Shown here: in pieces, positions 1 through 11,739 of the stretch
Layout of the letters: each line of letters begins with the position of its first letter
Numbering within the stretch: the first letter of the stretch is position 1
From: Imbricaverruca yamaguchii
Taxonomy: Eukaryota; Arthropoda; Thecostraca; Neoverrucidae
Reading direction: 5' to 3'
Assembly (NCBI GenBank): GCA_034440575.1
Contig: JAOTOL010001503.1
Coordinates: 1,048,001-1,112,000 of the forward strand
DNA length: 64,000 bases
Made by a program: the position numbers and the translations under genes
Notes under the pieces: model-generated
Told to the model about the DNA's origin: nothing
What the model saw: the letters and a program-made list of their open reading frames with translations, nothing else
Databases searched by the model: none

Positions 1-2104
1 CTGCCACCGAGAACACATTGCCACCACCTGCCGGACCGGACCAAGGCCATTGCCACCGAGAACACTATCACCAACCACCGAACCAGACCAAAGTCACTGT
101 CGCTGATAGGCCATACTGCTGAAATTACACCTGTACAAATCAATCAAAAATGAAAAATGTTCATATTTCACAAAGTTCAATTAATAAAGCCCGGACGCCA
201 CCAGGCCAATGTTTGTGCTCGTGCGCACCAGCCTTCCACATTTGGCGCATTCGCCACACATTCTGCGATTCCGGGATTCTGCTAGGCCTCCAATGTTTTG
301 CTGAGTACTACCACATGGGGTACACGTCCAATAGGTGTTATCTTAGAGCTTTTGAAAGTAGCTCTACCGGTGGGTTCCAGGAAGGGCCGAGCCCCCGCTG
401 GCCCTCCTCCACTCGTGAGGTACCTGGTGAATGGCATTCAGACCCTTTTGACATTTGCTTTGGGTGAGGATCCACGTAATTTTGTAGTGGCACCGGAACG
501 TATGGGGTGCCAGAGTGCAACACCGCCCTTAAGTACAGTCCTTTTACATGGCGTTGACTGAAAGGAATCCACTAAAAGGAGTCGCCCCCCCCCCCATCTG
601 AAACGCACACGTCAGCCGTTACCGAGACCCATACTCACTGGATCTTATTCAAGCATGTATGTAGGGAGTATGTTGAAACGACATTTAAGAACGGAGCCTC
701 GTATGGTGATTTGCAGTGGACGGCACTTGAACTGTAAACAGCCCGCTTGTAAAATGGAGAGAATATATTATTTTCGGATCGTCAAGATGAAATCGTACCA
801 TCTGTGAATGATGTATTTTCATTTCATCCATAATACAGCTACTTCACATCCATGAAATAAAGCGTAAAATGAGAAATATGCCAGCATGATACCTCATGCT
901 ACTTCCTCCCAATATTGTACGTTTGCTAGTAATGCAATTGCAAATTTATGTTTTATCCGACAACTCTCAAATCGCGCGCCATGGTGCCAGATTGGCTAGT
1001 CGTTTGTTTGAGTCGAGTTTTTTCTTTAAATCAATGCCGCCGTTTGAATACTTGGTTGAGTTTCATATTTAATTTATTGTCTGATTTCACTTCCGAGAGA
1101 TTTCATAACTACACATAAAGTGCATATATTTCAATAATGTGCCATTCATACTAGACGAAGTCATTCACATTACATTCCGGTGCTTATTGGACGTCGTGAA
1201 ACGGGCTAATGCAAATTTGTTTTGTTATGTGATGCAAAGGTGTGCAATGGCAATGCACTAATCATGCACTTTCCTGACTGCGGTACCTCGCCCCTCGCTG
1301 GCATGGAGTGAGAGACGCTGACACTAAATAAACATTGCAGATGAAAGCATTGTTAACTAACACAATAATAGTCATTATTTTGAATTATTCATCTTAAAGC
1401 ATTTTGTACAAATGGTACTTTGTAATGGCAGACATATTCATGGTTGCTGGATCTCCAAGCTCTGCGGACTGCTGACCGGTCAAGTTCACTCCCAGTGACA
1501 AGCATGACTGTGACAAGCATCCTCCAGCAGGTCATTCCGCGTCCTCTGGACGATGTGTCCGGAAGTTGAAAATGTCCGCCCAGTGCAGTGCCTGTGCGTA
1601 ATGATGCCACCTGCCCTCTTCCCCAGGTTTGAAGCGACGCTTGAACGAGACTTGTTGCCCTGCTGCGCCTATGGGTGATCAACCTCTTCGTCGGCTTTTG
1701 CCTGTCGTCTTTCCTTTGTTTGAGGAGGCACTTCAACGAGACTGGCCAACCTGTTGTGCACATGGATGACCAGCCTTTGCGCCAACTTTAATCTGTCATC
1801 TTTCCCAGATGTGTGCAATTTTATGGTTGCGTGCTATTAGCAAGACAAGTGTTATTAGCAAGAAAAGGCACCAAAGCTATTGATGCAAAAATGAATGCTT
1901 GATATGCCTCGTATTATTTTCCCATACTTGTGCTGAATAAATTAGTGTCATTGGTGCTGTATCCCAAATAAAAGTAAAGCCACCTCTTAGAACACCACCT
2001 TGACGTTGGTGAGGTGACTTGTGTGCTTCTTGCAAGGCAGCCGAAGGCTTCCGTTCTTCTAGTCTTGTAGGAGCCAGACCGAGGGTGTTCCACCCTTTCT
2101 TGTC
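1..2104. other. Intergenic, no supported gene
   Basis: I see no gene here. The first 110 bases contain two imperfect copies of a CCACCGAGAACAC-like phrase (near 5 and 53), the only local repeat noted. Open frames are short, lack recognisable motifs and have no convincing splice structure. The sequence becomes AT-rich from about 700 to 1400. Confidence 0.5.
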
Positions 2105-2116
2105 ATGAATCCCTGG

Positions 2117-3940
2117 ATTTTAAAGAAAGGAGAAAGAGGGAAGGTTGAAAACTGTAGGCCAGTAAGTCTCACATCCCTAGTCTGCAAGACACTCGAATCA
2201 ATTATCAAGGATAGAATAGTTAGTTACCTTGAAGGAAACAGATTGATTCAAGATGCATATCAACATGGGTTTAGGAAAGGGCGACCGTGTCTCACAAATC
2301 TCTTGGACTTTTTTTAATTCGCCACAGAACAATTTGATCAAGGAAATCAGGTTGATGTAGCATATCTTGACTTTAGTATGACATTTGACAAGGTACCCCA
2401 TAAACGGTTAACCCTCGCACGGCTAGGGGGTAGACACCTGCCCCCGTCAGGTTTTCCCGCGATAGTAGGGAAATGGCGCGCGGCAGCGCGCTGAAGTTTG
2501 GTATGCCTTACCATTAGCTATTTTTACATGTTCTTAAAAAAATCTGGTCGGACCATCAAAGGTCACCTCCAAAAATATTTAAGCAGTCCCCATGCCTTCA
2601 ATAATAAAGATATTACAATGACAGTTTCAGGGTTTACTTATCTTGATTGAGCGCCAAAACGTACAATTTCAGAATTTTCGATTTGTGATTTTTTTAACGC
2701 CATTTTTGCGCTTTGTAATTTTATCTAAACTAACATCAACATTGCAGACAAACTATGGACTTTTGTATAATGCTAAGTTGACTTAGAACGTCATATTTTT
2801 GGTTCGTATACCTATTTCAAAAATAAAAATTCAAAATTCCAAAATTTAAAAAAATCATTCATTTTGCAAATCCAAAATTTAAAATAAAAATATTTTGAGT
2901 TTTGGGTTTAAATTTTTGTTTAGAAGATGTAAAAGTAGCTAGTTGTGAGGTATGTCAAGTTTCAGCGTCCTGCCGCGCGCCCGTTTTGCCGCTGTCGCGG
3001 GAAGACTGGTGGGGTAGGTATCTAGCCCTATCAGCTGTGCGAGGGTTAAGTTCAAATCCTAGCGTAAAAACTACCGAAGTACTTTCGACTGGAATTTGTT
3101 AGAGCTATCCGAAGCAGTTTTCAGATTCGCTCTATCTTGCTTGGTTCGTGAGATACCTGGAGGGTAGGTATCTACCCCCCCCCCCCCCAGCCTGGCGAAG
3201 GTGGCTTAGACCACCAGCCGTGCGAGGGTTAATGATATAGCTTCGGGCCCATGATATTGCAGGTAGTATCTTAAAATGGATAGAGTTGTGGCTTTCAGAT
3301 AGACAACAAAGAGTGATGATAAATGGTACAAAGTCATCATGGCAAAATGTTCTTAGTGGAGTCCCCCAGGGGTCAGTACTGGGGCCACTACTGTTCATTA
3401 TATTTGTAAATAACATTGAAAGTGGCTAAGCAGGGAAGTTTTGAAATTCGCGGCATATGAGGAACCTGGCATATATAACCTGGCATATGAGGAAAGATTA
3501 AAGAAATTGGATATGTTTTCACTTAGCTATAGAAGGCTGAGAGGAGATCTCGTCGAGGTTTTTAAATTTGTCCATGGTCTGGAGAGGGGATATCATGGGG
3601 AAATGTTTGAATTGAACACAAATGATGCAATTAGAGGTCATCAATTCAAAATTTAAGTTAACCACAGCAGAACAAGGTTAAGACAGTCTTTCTTCACCAA
3701 CAGGATAGTGGAACACTGGAACCAGCTGCCAGAAACCATTCAAAGTAGCAGCACATTGAACATCTTTAAAAATAGCATAGACAATCATTATAATAATAGA
3801 GGGTTGGCTTTTCATTATTGCAGGGAGGGCTGATCGACGGATCTGGTGGGCAACTGGTTGAGTGTGCAAAGTGCAACCAAGAAGGGCCCTTGTGGGTCAT
3901 AGTTGCACTAATCCTTTATGTCTTATGACAATCATGTGTC
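2117..3940 (+). mobile_element. CR1-like LINE fragment (copy A), split by a MITE
   Basis: The 3' part of a non-LTR retrotransposon. The reverse transcriptase segment reads FKKGERGKVENCRPVSLTS-like, followed by a core block ending KVPHKR, and the C-terminal part reads LRGDLVEVFKFVHGLERGY. It closely matches the copy at 40.5-42.6 kb. It is 5'-truncated in the RT domain, carries stops, is interrupted at 2412-3228 by a TTAA-flanked insertion, and lacks about 480 bases near 3455 that the other copy retains. The tail has degenerate TCTTTATG-like 8-bp repeats, as known for the 3' ends of CR1-clade elements. It is a dead copy. Clade assignment rests on the RT C-terminal style and the tail. Confidence 0.85.
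2412..3228. mobile_element. piggyBac-type MITE with TTAA target duplication
   Basis: The insertion is bounded by TTAA at 2408-2411 and 3229-3232. Its ends are complementary: CCCTCGCACGGC at the left and GCCGTGCGAGGG at the right. TTAA duplication with CCC termini is the signature of piggyBac-type elements. The paralogous LINE at about 41,422-41,436 shows the uninterrupted site (cggTTAAtgata), so the insertion is directly demonstrated. A second right-end motif with TTAA lies inside at 3033-3048, suggesting a partial internal duplication or a nested relative. The interior is AT-rich and has no transposase, so the element is non-autonomous. Confidence 0.88.
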
Positions 3941-4119
3941 ATACTTCCAAGGCATGTATTGCTTCGTATGGGGCTTCGCTGTAAAAATTCGATGAATGTA
4001 ATTCGGCGATTAATTGTCCTACATTTTCTGTTGTGAAGAAATTAGAAATCCCGCTCAGCTATGGTACACCTTATCTCTTTTTTTAAATGTTCCATATTTG
4101 ACCAACTCACCTGGGCGCT

Positions 4120-5660
4120 AGTTCGGTGTATTTTCTTCTCCCGATGGGCTTTAGGCCCAGCGGATTTTTGCTAGGGGCTCTACGCGTTTTTGAGACCACG
4201 GCGCTTTTTAGGGCTGTGTTGGTTCCTTGTAGACCCACGGTGTCTTTGAGAGGCCGATGTGTTTTCGATGGCCCCGACGTGCTTATTTTGTGTCCGGCGC
4301 GTCTTCATTCTTCATTTTTATGACTATGTCGTTTTTGCGAACTCCAGTCTGTTTCTAAGGCATGGGAGTTCATGCCGTCTTTGCGGTCCCGGTGTGCTTA
4401 GGGGACTCCGGTGTTTCAAGAGCTCCGAGTATGTTTACTAACGGCCGCAGCGAATGCTCTAAGAGCCTGCCGCTTATCACGAGACGCTGTGCATTTTGAA
4501 GGTCCCTGGCCTGCTTTCAGCATGCAGTGGTGTGTTTAGGACCCGCTGATAGGTAGTGCCCCGTACGCAAATTTCTGGGTTCCAGCGCAATATTTCGAGG
4601 CTCCAGCGCAACTGCTCGGGCCCCCGGCACAATTTGCTCCGGTCCAGGCGCGTGGTTTCATAAACCCGACGCGAGCTTTTCGCACCCGTCGCGATTGTGG
4701 GGGGAATTCCTCTGACTTTTTGAAGCCCGGGTGTCACTGTAAATTGTCTGGCCCCGGTGGTATATTCTTGTCCCGCCGCGATTCGTCTTGTCCCAGTACG
4801 TTTTTGTGGCCATACGCGTTTTTGTGTGGGGGGGGGGGAGGGGGCTCCATAAAAATTTCCCGTGGCCGGACATTCATTTTTCAGAATTCCTGCTGATTTT
4901 CGATGGCCCGGCTTTGTCTTGTTCATGTTCTGATGCGATTTTTTGGACCACGCTGTATTTACTTCGGGCCCCCAACGACAATCTTTGGACCCCAGTGCGG
5001 CCTTTCCGGCCCAGGTGCGAATTTCTGGAGCCCCAATTAAATTTGTCAGACTCTTCCGCGAGTTTCCGTGGCCAAGCTATATTTATTGCGGTACTGGACG
5101 CGAATATTGGGGGGCTTTGACGGGAATGTGTGTGGCACCACCGCGATTTTTGGTGAGCCTTCGCGTTCTCGGGGGACCGGGGCGATTTTATGGACCCCGG
5201 TGCGAATTATCGGTGCCCAGCAGTACTTACTTGGGATTCCGATGCGAATTTTGTGGGTCCCGAGAGCAATATTGGGCCGGATATATTTGCATAATCCACG
5301 ATGCAATTTTCGGGCCATTGCGGAGTTTTCAGGGACCGGTGTGCTTATTTGGGCCCTTGGTGCGAATATTTGTGCTCTAGCGCCATTTGTTTGGGCTTCG
5401 GCGCGATTGTTGGGCTCCAGTGAGGGTTTCGGGGCCCAGCGCGGGATTCTGGATCTGCTGTCTTTTTTTTGGCGGGGCACTAAATTTGTATTCTCAGCAT
5501 TCCGTATGTCACATTTTTTTCGGCTCTGCTGCCAGTTCTCAGGGCCGTTGCGTATATTTGGGGCCGCGACGCAAGTTTATTGGGGCCCCGACGGGAACTG
5601 TGATTTTTTCGGACTCCAGCGCGATTCTTGAGGGCCCACCATCTCTCAGGGGAGAATCCC
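4120..5660. repeat. Degenerate ~21-bp minisatellite, array 1
   Basis: About 1.5 kb of strongly diverged tandem units of roughly 21 bp, each built around CCCCAGYGCGATTTT followed by a run of G and C. The period is clear between 4980 and 5250. Because 21 is a multiple of three, long but meaningless open frames appear on both strands. The same unit forms a second array at 32.3-33.8 kb. I see no coding gene in it. Confidence 0.75.
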
Positions 5661-5689
5661 CTTCCGTACGGCACCGTTAATAACACATA

Positions 5690-7271
5690 CTGTTCGAATT
5701 GATATGTGCAACTGACATTGTCAGCTTTGCGATATTGCTCGCGAAAGAATACATAATAGGGAGTTTGGATGGTTATTTGGGCTTAGGGGTGGATCGACTG
5801 CTTCGGTCATACAGCGCCCAGCATAATAGGGAGGAAAACACTGGAAAATAGAAGAGCGTCACTGGTGATATATAAGGGAAGGGTCAGAATAATGTATGAC
5901 ATCGAGAAATGCACTGCAATCAGGAACTAATCAATGCAAAAGTTCAGGGACACGTGACAATCACTTGTGCAAGAGGCTCTTGGCCTTTAGTTAGTTGAGC
6001 GCATCACATTTCCACGCGGTATGCTGGAGGTGTCTCGTGAAAATGTTGAAGAAAAATTTACAAAACTCGGGTGAATATGAACGGCAAACATTACATCGCA
6101 GTGCATCGGATTGTAGCAAGACGTTGCCACAGCCTTACTTCTCCACGGATGGGTGCGCACAAAGAAAAGCATGGGAGGAGGTAGACATTTAACGAAGCGG
6201 TGCGATAAGGAGGGATTGAGAACCGTCGTAGGTACGATTTCAACGAGTCTTCCAAATACTTGTTCGGTTATTGGGTCGTTCACGACGCTCTTTATGCACA
6301 TTCATGGCTAATGGCGCGCCGCCCACATTTTGCGATTTGTGAGCCCCGTCTCTCCGGTCAGATCCTCACATCCGGTCTCGGGGGGGGGGGACTGATAGGA
6401 ACCACCTCTAAAATCCAAACTAAGCATCGCACGAAAACGAGAGGTGTCGCCGGAAAGCGCTCGACGAGTAGCGTCTGACACCACCACCCCAAAAAAAAAT
6501 CCTCCCAGAAGTGCCGTCACTAGGGGACCTAGAATTTCACGACTTGCATCATGTTTTCGGCTCTGGATAGTTGATTTTGGTGGATATTTGAAAAAGCAAA
6601 AATTATTCGTAATCAGAAAAGGACAGCGAAAACAGCCAGGACCATAACAAATTTTATAAACCCAAATCAAGTTTTTTCATTTCTAAATTTTGAGCTCAGG
6701 TTTTCAAGTTGACTTCAAAAGTTTGACACAATATGCCAAATTGATGTGCGAAAGGGTATGCTGAATTGGATCGCGCTGCCACACGCCCTTCTCTCACTAA
6801 CCGCGAAGAAACTGAGGGAAGGGCGGTTGAAGACCCCCAGAGACGACGCGGGTTAAATGTCCGCGCGGCGACCTAACACGAGTTCGCAACAGCACAGCCG
6901 GCATGGTACATGTGTATTTAAACTTAATATGAACACCTCACATCAGTTATATATGGTGGCAGTGTCCTCAAATTCAACCATCGTAGAGTGGAGGATGTCA
7001 GGAGAAACGCCAATGACGCTTTAAAAAAAAATCGCAAAACGCAAAACGATAGGCCTGAGTTAATTTTGCAATGCGAACAATATTTTGATGTCACAAGCGC
7101 CATAGATTGGGTGAGATGAACCCAATGGATAAATGGTGTCGGTTTGCGAATGAGCCGATGTGTGAAGTAAAACAGGAAGTATGCACATTTTGTAGGCAAG
7201 CTTGGCCTTGCACAAATAATCCAGTGGTTTATATTGGTGTGGGCACTTTATTTATAAAATGCACCTCTTGC
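5690..7271. other. Intergenic, one SINE/LINE tail only
   Basis: No gene is recognisable. At about 5768-5822 there is a short copy of the LINE/SINE tail motif in minus orientation (TTATTTGGGCTTAGGGG followed by a CGACTGC...CATACAGCGC block), found elsewhere at 32.35, 47.05 and 51.65 kb. The rest is unremarkable unique-looking DNA with a poly-G run near 6380. Confidence 0.5.
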
Positions 7272-7964
7272 ACTTACATTAGGGTGTTTCAGAATGCATC
7301 AAGTATTGCGGACGTAGGTCGCCTGGGCAGGTGTGGTTCTCTGAATCATGGCGATTACAACGGTACCACTTTTATCGAAATTGAAGAAGTTCTAGGGGTT
7401 GCGCAAAACGCCTGAAGTTTGGGCGTATTTGCCGTAATTGGACGCTGTGGCCTACCGACCGCGCGGTGCTATCGGGACATATTTACTGTCGTTAAAATGC
7501 ATAAAGCGGTAGTTTTGGAGCCTTGGAGCCTTGGAGTAAAGGCTTGCCCGCTTTACAAATTATGGATATGAGTCATTTTTCTGGATAAAATATTATTTGG
7601 TAGGGACAGATTTTGGGTGGGGATAATACCTAGGCCATAATAAGACCTTGTGTCATGTTGTTTCACTCATGCTATTGCGACTGTGTAGATTTGATGCCTA
7701 ACAAACACGAATGGTCTCAGAATGTATCACATATAGTGATGAGTACCAAGATGATGTCTATATGTACCAAGAGGGTGCATGACAGACCCGTGAATCCATT
7801 GAATGCTTAATCGGAATATATTAATACAATAGCCAGTTGTCGTACCGTCGAACACATCGTCATTTCAATCTTACGTTGCTAAAATTGATTTTGAGCTAAA
7901 TCATGCCATCTTAAATGCTGATTTGGTCCGACAGATCCACCCATCGCACGCCCGACATCCCTGA

Positions 7965-8246
7965 GCAGAACCTACCACTGAAGGTACGGTCTCGGAGCAA
8001 CAGTGGCGACAAGACCGTTCACAACGCATGAATGAAACGAGTTCAAGCACGCCTGAGTCCCAAAGTCCAGACACCAAATCCAGACCGGAGAATGATTCAG
8101 ACAACCAGTCGGAGTCATGCCAGCCGCCACCAGTGAAGCGGCAAAAAAAAAAACAAGGCGCTGCAACGCTGACGCTTCCTCGCGACATCCTCAGCAGTCC
8201 TGCGATCCTTGAAGTAGCAGACCGCTTGCGCACATCCTCCCGCCAG
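7965..8246 (+). pseudogene. Remnant exon of the hAT-1 transposase
   Basis: An open stretch with acidic and serine-rich sequence and a basic KRQKKK patch ends LPRDILSSPAILEVADRLRT, followed directly by a GTAAACTC donor-like site at 8247. The segment resembles the TLTNTALAADRFGLSNRSVAAV region of the transposase at 54194-55918 and has the look of the N-terminal part of invertebrate hAT-like transposases. Later exons are missing or replaced by the nested element. Methionines near 8028 could start it, but the true start is unknown. Confidence 0.55.
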
Positions 8247-8502
8247 GTAAACTCCCTTTTTTCTCATTATTAAACTAGTACATTTATATCCAATTTTCTG
8301 ATCATGGCATGCCAATTTTGTATCCTACATTAGCCTTGCGTCCTGTCCATTGTTCTTGTATCACCTTTCTAAATCACCATTGCGAGACATCAGAAGAATT
8401 TCCCTCCTTTCCCCTGTGCCGTTCTATCCGATGTCCACCCTCGGCATTCCCCCACAAATACATAACAGTCCTTATATGTGTCGTCTTCCCAAGGTCACCG
8501 CC

Positions 8503-8526
8503 CAAGGTGTTGGTGTGTTGGTGTGT

Positions 8527-8603
<77 letters not shown>

Positions 8604-8625
8604 GGTGTGTTGGTGTGTTGGTGTG
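8503..8625. repeat. (TG)n microsatellite
   Basis: Nearly pure TG dinucleotide run with TTGGTGTG interruptions at both ends, inside the hAT-1 element. Long open frames across it are artefacts. Confidence 0.97.
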
Positions 8626-8946
8626 AGTGTTTGCGTATATCTGTATTCACTTGGTCTATAGGGTTTGTATTTTGTATGAACTTGTCGCTCTCAAAGTAAA
8701 ATAAAAACAGCAATGTGCATTGGTGGATGCTTTAGTAGTACGTTTTATATCTGTAAGTCGAAACTGTGGGGCTGGGTGCATTGTCACGCTCATCAATGGT
8801 ATAGTAAGTACAAAGCTGTTCTGATCCTTCTTATGCCTATCCGACCCTTTCTTAAGCCTTTCCGTATTTAATAGCAACTCTGTACCTTCGCACTTGCAAG
8901 CACGTGGAACAAATCATTGCTTCTCACTCGAAAACCACACCTGGGG

Positions 8947-9385
8947 CATTCCACGACAAATCGACATGTGACCTGCACCCTCACACCTCAGATTTTGATG
9001 AAAATGGTTCTATAGGGTTATCAGCATCGCTGAACACGCCTGTGCCATTTTGAAGTCTCTTAGGTTTACCGTTTTCTAGTTATGAACTATATAATTTTTA
9101 CATTTTGCACTGACATGACTATCTTTGGTGCTAATTTTCTCCAAGTCATTTTTCAGTAACTGAACAAATTTATACGTCAAAATGAAGACAAAACATTGAA
9201 GAATATGACTTTGCCACCATTTAAACTTTCATTACGTACGTTTTGCCGACTCTAGCCAAATAAAAAATTGAAAAGAAATAAAAACATTTTTCCCCTCAGA
9301 TATCGTATTTTTTCTCACTTTCATATGAAAGAGCGTAGTTTTTTACCCTAGAAACATAAATAAAAAAAGTGGTTATCGACTTGGA
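8947..9385 (+). repeat. Left long terminal inverted repeat
   Basis: Outer tip GCATTCCACGACAAATCGAC. Inner end AAAAAAGTGGTTATCGACTT. It pairs with 11293-11739 in inverted orientation with scattered mismatches and small gaps. Confidence 0.8.
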
Positions 9386-9589
9386 AAGACGAATCAAATG
9401 CGGTGAATGCGGGCGCTGCGCTCACCGGACCGGCGCGCGCGCTGCCGCTGCCTCGCGATACGCCTGCCGGGGGAGGGGGAGGGGAAGGGGGAGCCGAGCG
9501 TGGGATGTCAACAAAGGAGACGCGCGTCCCGGGAGGATGATATGGGAGACGTGACTGCCACCTCCCCCTGGCCCCGAAGTGAGTAGAAA

Positions 9590-10894
9590 ATGTCCTGGAA
9601 AAAAGACTATGTGACGGTAAGAGATGAGAATGGGGTTAAAGTAAAGAAGCAGAAACGTTTGATTTTAGGTAATTTGCAGGAAATTTACCAACTTCATAAA
9701 GAGAACGGTAGCAACCCGCGCATTGGGTTTTCGAAGTTCGCCAGCCTCCGCCCCAAACACTGTGTCCTGTTGGGAAGCAACGGCACTCATACGGTTTGTG
9801 TATGTTGCTATCACCAGAACGTGAAGCTAATGTTAGCGTCTCTGGGCTTAAAAGACATTACCTACAAGGACCTATTGAAGCACGCGGTTTGTGATGTCGG
9901 GAGGGAAGCCTGTATGCTGCAAAAGTGTGAAAACTGTCCAGGTCAGGACGGTGTCAGGTCATATTTGATCGACACTTTAAATGCGCAGGCAGGGGAAATC
10001 TCAGACTTGGTGGACGAAGTCAGATTTAGTCAGTGGCTAAGCACGGATCGTTGCACTTTGATCGAAATTGTTCTTCCTATGGACGAGTTTCTTGACAAAC
10101 TGTCTGACGCCATTGTGACACTTACTCGGCATCATTTCACGAGTCAGCATCAAAGCAAATATTTCGACGATCTAAAAAAGCAGCTACCTGAGCATGAAAC
10201 ACTGATCATATTATATTTTTCAGAAAACTACACTTTTGTAGTTCAAGACGAAATTCAGTCATATCACTGGAACACACCACAGTGTACCGTTCATCCGTTT
10301 GTTGTTTATTGGCGAGAGGCTGGAAAGATTGAATGCCACAGTTTTTGCGTGTTATCAAACGAACTGAAGCATGACACCGTCGCTGTGCACACATTCTTGC
10401 AGCACATTGTACCGAGAGTGAAAGGCATAGTCCCGAACTTGAAAAAGATTCATTATTTTTTGGATGGGTCAGCTGCCCAGTACAAGAATAAGTTTAATTT
10501 CGTGAATGTGAGTTTTCATGATGAGGATTTCGGAGTCCAGTGCGATTGGAATTTTTTTGCAACGTCGCATGGGAAAAATTCGTGCGACGATGTTGGGGGT
10601 ACACTGAAAAGGGTTGCAGCTAGCCCCAGTCTTTCGCGAACACACTCGGACCACATTCTTACTGCGGAAAAGCTATGTAAAGTGCTACAGGACAAGGGTA
10701 ATTTGCATACCGAGTGCTGCTTTGTAGCGAAAGAAGAGGTTAGTCGTACACGGCATGAGCTTGGCGATAGACTGTCAATGGCAAAAACTGTCAAAGGGAC
10801 TCTAAAAATGCACAGGGTAACTCCAGTGAAGGCAAACATTGTCGTTGTGCGAGAACTTGCCATAAGTGAAGGAAGAGAGGTGATGGTGGCCTGA
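9590..10894 (+). CDS. Putative transposase, 434 aa, long-TIR element
   Basis: A single uninterrupted frame starting MSWKKDYVTV in the only ORF-bearing part of the long-TIR element. From memory this is a widespread invertebrate TE-associated family without an accepted name. Conserved-looking blocks in order are GFSKFASLRPKHCVLLG (about residues 45-61), THTVCVCCYHQNVKLML (Cys-rich), YFSENYTFVVQD (about 205-216), HPFVVYW, YFLDGSAAQYKNKFNF (about 287-302), FFATSHGKNSCDDVGGTLKR (about 321-340) and RVAASPSL. The D- and DD-bearing blocks look like an RNase H-fold catalytic core, but this is inference. At the FSENY block an acidic residue I expect just before it is absent (Tyr), so the copy may be catalytically weak. 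No intron is evident. Confidence 0.78.
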   Translation: MSWKKDYVTVRDENGVKVKKQKRLILGNLQEIYQLHKENGSNPRIGFSKFASLRPKHCVLLGSNGTHTVCVCCYHQNVKLMLASLGLKDITYKDLLKHAVCDVGREACMLQKCENCPGQDGVRSYLIDTLNAQAGEISDLVDEVRFSQWLSTDRCTLIEIVLPMDEFLDKLSDAIVTLTRHHFTSQHQSKYFDDLKKQLPEHETLIILYFSENYTFVVQDEIQSYHWNTPQCTVHPFVVYWREAGKIECHSFCVLSNELKHDTVAVHTFLQHIVPRVKGIVPNLKKIHYFLDGSAAQYKNKFNFVNVSFHDEDFGVQCDWNFFATSHGKNSCDDVGGTLKRVAASPSLSRTHSDHILTAEKLCKVLQDKGNLHTECCFVAKEEVSRTRHELGDRLSMAKTVKGTLKMHRVTPVKANIVVVRELAISEGREVMVA

Positions 10895-11292
10895 TTTGCT
10901 ACAGGATTTAGGTTGAATGGTTAGCGTGACCTACATCGGCAGGTGATTTCCGTTTGTTTATGTGCGAATTACAATGTGAAGTGAGCTAATGTTAAGTTAT
11001 GCATTTTGTACCTCTGATAAGGCTCATTGTACCATCTCGTTAGCATTCGCAAATGTACATGTACTTTCCGGCTTGTTATTTGTGTGAATAATAAATGAAG
11101 TGCTAAAACGTCCTGCCTGGTGTTTATAAATAATCTGCATAGTGTCCTCTCAATCCCACGGGGCCGCGGACGACAGCCGCCAGCACCCCTATCCCCCGTT
11201 GGCAGCAGCTGGCCGCGGCCGTTGCTGAACGACGCGTATTGGGTAAAATGAGGCCGGGCGGTTGGTGTTTGAAATTATGTTTAAAATATTTA

Positions 11293-11739
11293 TAAGCCGA
11301 TAACCACTTTTTTTATTGATGAAATATAGGTAATAATCAACGCTCTTTCATTAAAAAATATCAAAAATCACAATATCGAAGGGGAAAATTGCTCAAGAGA
11401 ACTTGGCATTTTTTAAAGTGTTATATTTGACATATATTTAATTGCTATGGTTTCGATAGTGATAAACGTTCATTCTGCATGAGATTGCAATCATTTTGAT
11501 GTACAAACTCACCTACTTATCATTCAATGTAGCAGGGAAAAATCCTGCCAAACAAAGCCATGTATGCATCGAATGTAAAAATGTCGCAGGCTGTAGCTCG
11601 AAAACCGGAAGTCGGAGAGGCCTGAAAATATCACAGGCGTGTTTAGGGCTGCTGATAACCCTATAGACTCATTTTCATCAAAATCTGAGATGTGGGGGTG
11701 CAAAATCGAAGTTTTATTTGTCGATCTGTCGTGGAACGC
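11293..11739 (-). repeat. Right long terminal inverted repeat
   Basis: Reverse-complement partner of 8947-9385. It reads CGATAACCACTTTTTTTATT at its inner end and GTCGTGGAACGC at its outer tip. Confidence 0.8.

Larger units (their letters stand above)
8947..11739 (+). mobile_element. DNA transposon with ~440-bp inverted repeats, nested in hAT-1
   Basis: The left arm 8947-9385 is an imperfect inverted repeat of the right arm 11293-11739. Landmarks occur in both arms in the same order: TTCCACGACA at the tip, a CTCAGATTTTGATGAAAATG block, CTATAGGGTTATCAGCA, GAAAGAGCGT and AAAAAGTGGTTATCG. Between them lies one intact 434-codon ORF. The ends read GCATTCCACGAC and, complemented, GCGTTCCACGAC. I could not identify a target duplication next to these ends, so the superfamily is unassigned. 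GC-rich blocks lie just inside both arms. Confidence 0.8.

Noticed and set aside
1389..1763. 124-codon minus-strand frame
   Set aside because: No recognisable domain, no conserved start context and no splice partners.
4788..5680. Frames of 100-187 codons on both strands
   Set aside because: They lie in the 21-bp minisatellite. A 3n period without stop codons explains them.
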